The notes beneath the pieces were generated by a model, which was not told the DNA's origin, ran no database searches, and worked only from the letters and a program-made list of their open reading frames with translations. Positions 23,237 to 33,960 of a stretch of 64,000 nt of DNA are shown here, in pieces. The first letter of the stretch is position 1. Each line of letters begins with the position of its first letter. Source of the stretch: Prosapia bicincta (lineage: Eukaryota; Arthropoda; Insecta; Hemiptera; Cercopidae); contig JBAIZL010000007.1 of the NCBI GenBank assembly GCA_036971475.1, forward strand, positions 32,477,002-32,541,001, given 5' to 3'. A program made the translations under genes and the position numbers.

Positions 23237-26200
23237 CCATGAACTATAATTCATGCATTTTTCTTAGAGCAAATATATGACAATTGCGATAGCTCCTATA
23301 ATACTTATTATAGATCAATTCTAAGTGCACAATGCGAATCTATGGTCGATTCTGCGTTTATTATGCCTTTTAAATGAGAAATCCATTTTTTGTAGAAATC
23401 GCAAAATCCATGAACTATAATTCATGCATTTTTTTTAGAGCAAATATATGACAATTGCGATAGCTCCTATAATACTTATTATAGATCAATTCTAAGTGCA
23501 CAATGCGAATCTATGGTCGATTCTGCGTTTATTATGCCTTTTAAATGAGAAATCCATTTTTTGTAGAAATCGCAAAATCCATGAACTATAATTCATGCAT
23601 TTTTTTTAGAGCAAATATATGACAATTGCGATAGCTCATATAATACTTATTATAGATCAATTCTAAGTGCACAATGCGAATCTATGGTCGATTCTGCGTT
23701 TATTATGCCTTTTAAATGAGAAATCCGTTTTTTGTAGAAATCACAAAATCCATGAACTATAATTCATGCATTTTTTTTAGAGCAAATATATGACAATTGC
23801 GATAGCTCCTATAATACTTATTATAAATCAATTTTAAGTGCACAATGCGAATCTATGGTCGATTCTGAGTTTATTATGCCTTTTAAATGAGAAATCCATT
23901 TTTTCTAGAAATCGCAAAATCCATGAACTATAATTCATGCATTTTTTTTAGAGCAAATATATGACAATTGCGATAGCTCCTATAATACTTATTATAGATC
24001 AATTCTAAGTGCACAATGCGAATCTATGGTCGATTCTGCGTTTATTATGCCTTTTAAATGAGAAATCCATTTTTTGTAGAAATCGCAAAATCCATGAACT
24101 ATAATTCATGCATTTTTTTTAGATCAAATATATGACACTTGCGATAGATCCTATAATACTTATTATAGATCAATTCTAAGTGCACAATGCGAATCTATGG
24201 TCGATTCTGCGTTTATTATGCCTTTTAAATGAAGAATCCATTTTTTGTAGAAATCGCAAAATCCATGAACTATAATTCATGCATTTTTTTTAGAGCAAAT
24301 ATATGACAATGCGATAGCTCCTATAATACTTATTATAGATCAATTCTAAGTGCACAATGCGAATCTATGGTCGATTCTGCGTTTATTATGCCTTTTAAAT
24401 GAGAAATCCATTTTTTGTAGAAATCGCAAAATCCATGAACTATAATTCATGCATTTTTTTAGAGCAAATATATGACAATTGCGATACCTCCTATAATACT
24501 TATTATAGACCAATTCTAAGTGCACAATGCGAATCTATGGTCGATTCTGCATTTATTATGCCTTTTAAATGAGAAATCCATTTTTTGTAGAAATCGCAAA
24601 ATCCATGAACTATAATTCATGCATTTTTTTTAGAGCAAATATACGACAATTGCGATAGCTCCTATAATACTTATTATAGATCAATTCTAAGTGCACAATG
24701 CGAATCTATGGTCGATTCTGCGTTTATTATGCCTTTTAAATGAGCAATCCATTTTTTGTAGAAATCGCAAAATCCATGAACTATAATTCATGCATTTTTT
24801 TAGAGCAAATATATGACAATTGCGATAGCTCCTATAATACTTATTATAGATCAATTCTAAGTGCACAATGCGAATCTATGGTCGATACTGCGTTTATTAT
24901 GCCTTTTAAATGAGGAATCCATTTTTTGTAGAAATCGCAAAATCCATTAACTATAATTCATGCATTTTTTTTAGAGCAAATATATGACAATTGCGATAGC
25001 TCCTATAATACTTATTATAGATCAATTCTAAGTGCACAATGCGAATCTATGGTCGATTCTGCGTTTATTATGCCTTTTAAATGAGAAATCCATTTTTTGT
25101 AGAAATCGCAAAATCCATGAACTATAATTCATACATTTTTTTTAGAGCAAATATACGACAATTGCGATAGCTCCTATAATACTTATTATAGATCAATTCT
25201 AAGTGCACAATGCGAATCTATGGTCGATTCTGCGTTTATTATGCCTTTTAAATGAGAAATCCATTTTTTGCAGAAATCGCAAAATCCATGAACTATAATT
25301 CATGCATTTTTTTTAGAGCAAATATATGACAATTGCGATAGCTCCTATAATACTTATTATAGATCAATTCTAAGTGCACAATGCGAATCTATGGTCGATT
25401 CTGCGTTTATTATGCCTTTTAAATGAGAAATCCATTTTTTGTAGAAATCGCAAAATCCATGAACTATAATTCATGCATTTTTTTTAGATCAAATATATGA
25501 CAATTGCGATAGATCCTATAATACTTATTATAGATCAATTCTAAGTGCACAATGCGAATCTATGGTCGATTCTGCGTTTATTATGCCTTTTAAATGAAGA
25601 ATCCATTTTTTGTAGAAATCGCAAAATCCATGAACTATAATTCATGCATTTTTTTTAGAGCAAATATATGACAATGCGATAGCTCCTATAATACTTATTA
25701 TAGATCAATTCTAAGTGCACAATGCGAATCTATGGTCGATTCTGCGTTTATTATGCCTTTTAAATGAGAAATCCATTTTTTGTAGAAATCGCAAAATCCA
25801 TGAACTATAATTAATGCATTTTTTTAGAGCAAATATATGACAATTGCGATAGCTCCTATAATACTTATTATAGATCAATTCTAAGTGCACAATGCGAATC
25901 TATGGTCGATTCTGCGTTTATTATGCCTTTTAAATGAGAAATCCATTTTTTGTAGAAATCGCAAAATCCATGAACTATAATTCATGCATTTTTTTTAGAG
26001 CAAATATACGACAATTGCGATAGCTCCTATAATACTTATTATAGATCAGTTCTAAGTACACAATGCGAATCTATGGTCGATTCTGCGTTTATTATGCCTT
26101 TTAAATGAGAAATCCATTTTTTGTAGAAATCGCAAAATCCATGAACTATAATTCATGCATTTTTTTTAGAGCAAATATATGACAATCGCGATAGATCCTA

Positions 26201-26739
26201 TAATACTTATTATAGATCAATTCTAAGTGAACAATGCGAATCTATGGTCGATTCTGCGTTTATTATGCCTTTTAAATGAGGAATCCATTATTTGTAGAAA
26301 TCGCAAAATCCATGAACTATAATTCATGCATTTTTTTTAGAGCAAATATATGACAATTGCGATAGCTGCTATAATACTTATTATAGATCAATTCTAAGTG
26401 CACAATGCGAATCTATGGTCGATTCTGCGTTTATTATGCCTTTTAAATGAGAAATCCATTTTTTGTAGAAATCGCAAAATGCATGAACTATAATTCATGC
26501 ATTTTTTTTAGAGCAAATATATGACAATTGCGATAGATCCTGTAATACTTATTATAGATCAATTCTAAGTGCACAATGCGAATCTATGTTCGATTCTGCG
26601 TTTATTATGCCTTTTAAATGAGAAATCCATTTTTTGTAGAAATCGCAAAATCCATGAACTATAATTCATGCATTTTTTTTAGAGCAAATATATGACAATT
26701 GCGATAGCTCCTATAATACTTATTATAGATCAATTCTAA
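23237..26739 (+). repeat. Mosaic segment linking the left and middle HOR domains
   Basis: The first part follows the 31-mer order: ttcttagagc (23261), gctcatataat, agatcaaat with gacacttgcg, gacaatgcg, gatacctcc (24483), gagcaatcc, gatactgcg and tttgcag. It is interrupted at 23700-23850 by two units like those at 513-850 ('ccgtttt', 'atcaca', 'caattttaag'; here also 'ttataaatc'). From about 25.48 kb it switches to 'agatcaaat', 'gacaatgcg', 'attaatgcat' (25811), 'gatcagttctaagtacac' (26045) and the 'gtgaacaatg' unit (26227) shared with 1625. Private variants include 'ccattaacta' (24945), 'tcatacat' (25129), 'gctgctat' (about 26366) and 'gcatgaac' (26481). It looks like several crossover products joined. 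Confidence 0.75.
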
Positions 26740-28277
26740 GTGCCCAATGCGAATCTATGGTCGATTCTGCGTTTATTATGCCTTTTAAATGAGAAATCCA
26801 TTTTTTGTAGAAATCGCAAAATCCATGAACTATAATTCATGCATTTTTTTAGAGCAAATATATGACAATTGCGATAGCTCCTATAATACTTATTATAGAT
26901 CAATTCTAAGTGCACAATGCGAATCTATGGTCGATTCTGCGTTTATTATGCCTTTTAAATGAGAAATCCATTTTTTGTAGAAATCGCAAAATCCATGAAC
27001 TATAATTCATGCATGTTTTTTAGATCAAATATATGACAATTGCGATAGATCCTATAATACTTATTATAGATCAATTCTAAGTGCACAATGCGAATCTATG
27101 TTCGATTCTGCGTTTATTATGCCTTTTAAATGAGAAATCCATTTTTTGTAGAAATCGCAAAATCCATGAACTATAATTCATGCATTTTTTTTAGAGCAAA
27201 TATATGACAATTGCGATAGCTCCTATAATACTTATTATAGATCAATTCTAAGTGCCCAATGCGAATCTATGGTCGATTCTGCGTTTATTATGCCTTTTAA
27301 ATGAGAAATCCATTTTTTGTAGAAATCGCAAAATCCATGAACTATAATTCATGCATTTTTTTAGAGCAAATATATGACAATTGCGATAGCTCCTATAATA
27401 CTTATTATAGATCAATTCTAAGTGCACAATGCGAATCTATGGTCGATTCTGCGTTTATTATGCCTTTTAAATGAGGAATCCATTTTTTGTAGAAATCGCA
27501 AAATCCATGAACTATAATTCATGCATTTGTTTTAGAGCAAATATATGACAATTGCGATAGCTCCTATAATACTTATTATAGATCAATTCTAAGTGCACAA
27601 TGCGAATCTATGGTCGATTCTGCGTTTATTATGCCTTTTAAATGAGAAATCCATTTTTTGTAGAAATCGCAAAATCCATGAACTATAATTCATGCATTTT
27701 TTTTAGAGCAAATATATGACAATTGCGATAGCTCCTATAATACTTATTATAGATCAATTCTAAGTGCACAATGCGAATCTATGGTCGATTCTGCGTTTAT
27801 TATGCCTTTTAAATGAGAAATCCATTTTTTGTAGAAATCGCAAAATCCATGAACTATAATTCATGCATTTTTTTTAGAGCAAATATATGACAATTGCGAT
27901 AGATCCTATAATACTTATTATAGATCAATTCTAAGTGCACCATGCGTATCTATGGTCGATTCTGCGTTTATTATGCCTTTTAAATGAGGAATCCATTTTT
28001 TTGTAGAAATCGCAAAATCCATGAACTATAATTCATGCATTTTTTTTAGAGCAAATATATGACAATTGCGATAGCTCCTATAATACTTATTATAGATCAA
28101 TTCTAAGTGCACAATGCGAATCTATGGTCGATTCTGCGTTTATTATGCCTTTTAAATGAGAAATAAATTTTTTGTAGAAATCACAAAATCCATGAACTAT
28201 AATTCATGCATTTTTTTTAGAGCAAATATATGACAATTGCGATAGCTCCTATAATACTTATTATAGATAAATTCTAA
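26740..28277 (+). repeat. 9-monomer HOR, copy 1 (1538 bp)
   Basis: Markers in order are gtgccc (26740), a T7 unit, 'catgttttttagatc' (27012) with 'tatgttcg', gtgccc (27252), T7, 'gaggaatcc', 'catttgttttag' (about 27526), two consensus units, 'caccatgcgtatc' (27939), the extra-T 'ccatttttttg' (about 27991), 'gagaaataaatt' with 'atcaca', and 'agataaa'. Offsets to copy 2 are exactly 1538 bp at 26740/28278, 27012/28550, 27252/28790 and 27939/29477. The unit mixes left-domain markers (caccatgcgtatc, aaataaa, agataaa) with middle-domain markers (tatgttcg, gtgccc). Confidence 0.87.
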
Positions 28278-29742
28278 GTGCCCAATGCGAATCTATGGTC
28301 GATTCTGCGTTTATTATGCCTTTTAAATGAGAAATCCATTTTTTGTAGAAATCGCAAAATCCATGAACTATAATTCATGCATTTTTTTAGAGCAAATATA
28401 TGACAATTGCGATAGCTCCTATAATACTTATTATAGATCAATTCTAAGTGCACAATGCGAATCTATGGTCGATTCTGCGTTTATTATGCCTTTTAAATGA
28501 GAAATCCATTTTTTGTAGAAATCGCAAAATCCATGAACTATAATTCATGCATGTTTTTTAGATCAAATATATGACAATTGCGATAGATCCTATAATACTT
28601 ATTATAGATCAATTCTAAGTGCACAATGCGAATCTATGTTCGATTCTGCGTTTATTATGCCTTTTAAATGAGAAATCCATTTTTTGTAGAAATCGCAAAA
28701 TCCATGAACTATAATTCATGCATTTTTTTTAGAGCAAATATATGACAATTGCGATAGCTCCTATAATACTTATTATAGATCAATTCTAAGTGCCCAATGC
28801 GAATCTATGGTCGATTCTGCGTTTATTATGCCTTTTAAATGAGAAATCCATTTTTTGTAGAAATCGCAAAATCCATGAACTATAATTCATGCATTTTTTT
28901 AGAGCAAATATATGACAATTGCGATAGCTCCTATAATACTTATTATAGATCAATTCTAAGTGCACAATGCGAATCTATGGTCGATTCTGCGTTTATTATG
29001 CCTTTTAAATGAGGAATCCATTTTTTGTAGAAATCGCAAAATCCATGAACTATAATTCATGCATTTGTTTTAGAGCAAATATATGACAATTGCGATAGCT
29101 CCTATAATACTTATTATAGATCAATTCTAAGTGCACAATGCGAATCTATGGTCGATTCTGCGTTTATTATGCCTTTTAAATGAGAAATCCATTTTTTGTA
29201 GAAATCGCAAAATCCATGAACTATAATTCATGCATTTTTTTTAGAGCAAATATATGACAATTGCGATAGCTCCTATAATACTTATTATAGATCAATTCTA
29301 AGTGCACAATGCGAATCTATGGTCGATTCTGCGTTTATTATGCCTTTTAAATGAGAAATCCATTTTTTGTAGAAATCGCAAAATCCATGAACTATAATTC
29401 ATGCATTTTTTTTAGAGCAAATATATGACAATTGCGATAGATCCTATAATACTTATTATAGATCAATTCTAAGTGCACCATGCGTATCTATGGTCGATTC
29501 TGCGTTTATTATGCCTTTTAAATGAGGAATCCATTTTTTTGTAGAAATCGCAAAATCCATGAACTATAATTCATGCATTTTTTTTAGAGCAAATATATGA
29601 CAATTGCGATAGCTCCTATAATACTTATTATAGATCAATTCTAAGTGCACAATGCGAATCTATGGTCGATTCTGCGTTTATTATGCCTTTTAAATGAGAA
29701 ATAAATTTTTTGTAGAAATCACAAAATCCATGAACTATAATT
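28278..29742 (+). repeat. 9-monomer HOR, copy 2 (1538-bp offset)
   Basis: This tandem copy of 26740-28277 begins inside a hybrid monomer, where 'agataaattc' of one type is followed by 'gtgcccaatg' of another (28265-28285). It matches copy 1 through the 'gagaaataaatt' unit and stops near 29743, where the T-run is T7 rather than T8. The following 'agataaattc' unit then continues with the ordinary 'gtgcacaatg' and 'tttaatatg', which is the arrangement seen in the left domain. Confidence 0.85.
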
Positions 29743-30750
29743 CATGCATTTTTTTAGAGCAAATATATGACAATTGCGATAGCTCCTATAATACTTATTA
29801 TAGATAAATTCTAAGTGCACAATGCGAATCTATGGTCGATTCTGCGTTTAATATGCCTTTTAAATGAGAAATCCATTTTTTGTAGAAATCGCAAAATCCA
29901 TGAACTACAATTCATGCATTTTTTTAAGAGCAAATATATGACAATTGCGATAGCTCCTATAATACTTATTATAGATCAATTCTAAGTGCACAATGCGAAT
30001 CTATGTTCGATTCTGCGTTTATTATGCCTTTTAAATGAGAAATCCATTTTTTGTAGAAATCGCAAAATCCATGAACTATAATTCATGCATTTTTTTTAGA
30101 GCAAATATATGACAATTGCGATAGCTCCTATAATACTTATAAAGGATCAATTCTAAGTGCCCAATGCGAATCTATGGTCGATTCTGCGTTTATTATGCCT
30201 TTTAAATGAGAAATCCATTTTTTGTAGAAATCGCAAAATCCATGAACTATAATTCATGCATTTTTTTTAGAGCAAATATATGACAATGCGATAGCTCCTA
30301 TAATACTTATTATAGATCAATTCTAAGTGCACAATGCGAATCTATGGTCGATTCTGCGTTTATTATGCCTTTTAAATGAGAAATCCATTTTTTGTAGAAA
30401 TCGCAAAATCCATGAACTATAATTCATGCATTTTTTTAGAGCAAATATATGACAATTGCGATAGCTAATATAATACTTATTATAGATCAATTCTAAGTGC
30501 ACAATGCGAATCTATGGTCGATTATGCGTTTATTATGCCTTTTAAATGAAAAATCCATTTTTTGTAGAAATCGCAAAATCCATGAACTATAATTCATGCA
30601 TTTTTTTTAGAGCAAATATATGACAATTGCGATAGATCCTATAATACTTATTATAGATCAATTCTAAGTGCACAATGCGAATCTATGGTCGATTCTGCGT
30701 TTATTATGCCTTTTAAATGAGCAATCCATTTTTTGTAGAAATCGCAAAAT
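29743..30750 (+). repeat. Transition monomers into the 5-mer domain
   Basis: Six monomers carry 'actacaattc' with 'tttttttaagagc' (about 29910-29930), 'tatgttcg' (about 30003), 'gtgccc' (30157), 'gacaatgcg' (about 30282), 'gctaatat' with 'gattatgcg' (about 30464-30525) and 'gagcaatcc' (30719). The unit at 30121 has an unusual local change, 'cttataaaggatc' in place of 'cttattatagatc'. Most of this segment recurs about 4434 bp downstream, at 34170-35185. Confidence 0.75.
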
Positions 30751-33135
30751 CCATGAACTATAATTCATCCATTTTTTTTAGAGCAAATATATGACAATTG
30801 CGATAGCTCCTATAATACTTATTATAGATCAATTCTAAGTGCACAATGCGAATCTATGGTCGATTCTGCGTTTATTATGCCTTTTAAATGAGAAATCCAT
30901 TTTTGTAGAAATCGCAAAATCCATGAACTATAATTCATGCATTTTTTTTAGAGCAAATATATGACAATTGCGATAGCTCCTATAATACTTATTATAGATC
31001 AATTCTAAGTGCACAATGCGAATCTATGGTCGATTCTGCGTTTATTATGCCTTTTAAATGAGAAATCCATTTTTTGTAGAAATCGCAAAATCCATGAACT
31101 ATAATTCATGCTTTTTTTTAGAGCAAATATATGACAATTGCGATAGCTCCTATAATACTTATTATACATCAATTCTAAGTGCACAATGCGAATCTATGGT
31201 CGATTCTGCGTTTATTATGCCTTTTAAATGAGAAATCCATTTTTTGTAGAAATCGCAAAATCCATGAACTATAATTCATGCATTTTTTTAGAGCAAATAT
31301 ATGACAATTGCGATAGCTCCTATAATACTTATTATAGATCAATTCTAAGTGCACAATGCGAATCTATGGTCGATTCTGCGTTTATTATGCCTTTTAAATG
31401 AGAAATCCATTTTTTGTAGAAATCGCAAAATCCATGAACTATAATTCATGCATTTTTTTTAGAGCAAATATATGACAATTGCGATAGATCCTATAATACT
31501 TATTATAGATCAATTCTAAGTGCACAATGCGAATCTATGGTCGATTCTGCGTTTATTATGCCTTTTAAATGAGCAATCCATTTTTTGTAGAAATCGCAAA
31601 ATCCATGAACTATAATTCATGCATTTTTTTTAGAGCAAATATATGACAATTGCGATAGCTCCTATAATACTTATTATAGATCAATTCTAAGTGCACAATG
31701 CGAATCTATGGTCGATTCTGCGTTTATTATGCCTTTTAAATGAGAAATCCATTTTTGTAGAAATCGCAAAATCCATGAACTATAATTCATGCATTTTTTT
31801 TAGAGCAAATATATGACAATTGCGATAGCTCCTATAATACTTATTATAGATCAATTCTAAGTGCACAATGCGAATCTATGGTCGATTCTGCGTTTATTAT
31901 GCCTTTTAAATGAGAAATCCATTTTTTGTAGAAATCGCAAAATCCATGAACTATAATTCATGCTTTTTTTTAGAGCAAATATATGACAATTGCGATAGCT
32001 CCTATAATACTTATTATACATCAATTCTAAGTGCACAATGCGAATCTATGGTCGATTCTGCGTTTATTATGCCTTTTAAATGAGAAATCCATTTTTTGTA
32101 GAAATCGCAAAATCCATGAACTATAATTCATGCATTTTTTTTAGAGCAAATATATGACAATTGCGATCGCTCCTATAATATTTATTATAGATCAATTCTA
32201 AGTGCACAATGCGAATCTATGGTCGATTCTGCGTTTATTATGCCTTTTAAATGAGAAATCCATTTTTGTAGAAATCGCAAAATCCATGAACTATAATTCA
32301 TGCTTTTTTTTAGAGCAAATATATGACAATTGCGATAGATCCTATAATACTTATTATAGATCAATTCTAAGTGCACAATGCGAATCTATGGTCGATTCTG
32401 CGTTTATTATGCCTTTTAAATGAGCAATCCATTTTTTGTAGAAATCGCAAAATCCATGAACTATAATTCATGCATTTTTTTTAGAGCAAATATATGACAA
32501 TTGCGATAGCTCCTATAATACTTATTATAGATCAATTCTAAGTGCACAATGCGAATCTATGGTCGATTCTGCGTTTATTATGCCTTTTAAATGAGAAATC
32601 CATTTTTGTAGAAATCGCAAAATCCATGAACTATAATTCATGCATTTTTTTTAGAGCAAATATATGACAATTGCGATAGCTCCTATAATACTTATTATAG
32701 ATCAATTCTAAGTGCACAATGCGAATCTATGGTCGATTCTGCGTTTATTATGCCTTTTAAATGAGAAATCCATTTTTTGTAGAAATCGCAAAATCCATGA
32801 ACTATAATTCATGCTTTTTTTTAGAGCAAATATATGACAATTGCGATAGCTCCTATAATACTTATTATACATCAATTCTAAGTGCACAATGCGAATCTAT
32901 GGTCGATTCTGCGTTTATTATGCCTTTTAAATGAGAAATCCATTTTTTGTAGAAATCGCAAAATCCATGAACTATAATTCATGCATTTTTTTTAGAGCAA
33001 ATATATGACAATTGCGATCGCTCCTATAATATTTATTATAGATCAATTCTAAGTGCACAATGCGACTCTATGGTTGATTCTGCGTTTATTATGCCTTTTA
33101 AATGAGCAATCCATTTTTCGTAGAAATCACAAATT
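30751..33135 (+). repeat. 5-monomer HOR, about three copies (852, 851 and a shorter last copy)
   Basis: Each copy contains a short-T 'ccatttttgtag' unit (T5 instead of T6), a 'catgctttttttta' unit, a 'tatacatc' unit and a closing 'gagcaatcc' unit. gcaatcc lies at 30721, 31573 and 32424, giving periods of 852 and 851 bp, so copies run 30751-31602 and 31603-32453. The last copy is one unit shorter (next gcaatcc at 33106) and includes a 'gatcgctcc' with 'aatatttatt' monomer seen at 32165 and 33017. The unit ending near 32263 combines T5 with 'gatcgctcc', and its indels shift frame enough to create chance reading frames at 32185-32423. Confidence 0.82.
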
Positions 33136-33960
33136 CCATGAACTATAATTCATGCATTTTTTTTAGAGCAAATATATGACAATTGCGATAGCTCCTATAA
33201 TACTTATGATAGATCAATTCTAAGTGCACAATGCGAATCTATGTTCGATTCTGCGTTTATTATGCCTTTTAAATGAGAAATCCATTTTTTGTAGAAATCG
33301 CAAAATCCATGAAATATAATTCATGCATTTGTTTTAGAGCAAATATATGACAATTGCGATAGCTCCTATAATACTTATTATAGATCAATTCTAAGTGCAC
33401 AATGCGAATCTATGGTCGATTCTGCGTTTATTATGCCTTTTAAATGAGAAATCCATTTTTGTAGAAATCGCAAAATCCATGAACTATAATTCATGCATTT
33501 TTTTTAGAGCAAATATATGACAATTGCGATAGCTCCTATAATACTTATTATAGATCAATTCTAAGTGCACAATGCGAATCTATGGTCGATTCTGCGTTTA
33601 TTATGCCTTTTAAATGAGAAATCCATTTTTTGTAGAAATCGCAAAATCCATGAACTATAATTCATGCATTTTTTTTAGAGCAAATATACGACAATTGCGA
33701 TAGCTCCTATAATACTTATTATAGATCAATTCTAAGTGCACAATGCGAATCTATGGTCGATTCTGCGTTTATTATGCCTTTTAAATGAGAAATCCATTTT
33801 TTGTAGAAATCGCAAAATCCATGAACTATAATTCATGCATTTTTTTAGAGCAAATATATGACAATTGCGATAGCTCCTATAATACTTATTATAGACCAAT
33901 TCTAAGTGCACAATGCGAATCTATGGTCGATTCTGCGTTTATTATGCCTTTTAAATGAGA
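33136..33960 (+). repeat. Divergent monomers between 5-mer blocks
   Basis: About five monomers follow a unit with several changes ('gactctatggttg', 'ccatttttcg', 'atcacaaattcc', near 33065-33135). Features include 'acttatgatag' (about 33205), 'tatgttcg' (about 33240), 'catgaaatataattc' with 'catttgttttag' (33310-33335), T5 'ccatttttgtag' (about 33451), 'atacgac' (about 33687) and 'agaccaattc' (about 33894). The catgaaatat and tatgttcg markers become common further right, so these may be an early copy of right-domain types. Confidence 0.7.

Noticed and set aside
32185..32376. 63-codon reading frame on the minus strand
   Set aside because: It lies wholly in satellite monomers and stays open only because T-run length changes shift the frame across the monomer boundary. 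Its translation is the same repeated sequence found in the other chance frames. There is no sign of coding constraint.
32202..32423. 73-codon reading frame on the plus strand
   Set aside because: It overlaps the minus-strand frame on the same 222 bp of satellite and is opened by the same T5 and T8 length variants. Real overlapping genes here are not credible.
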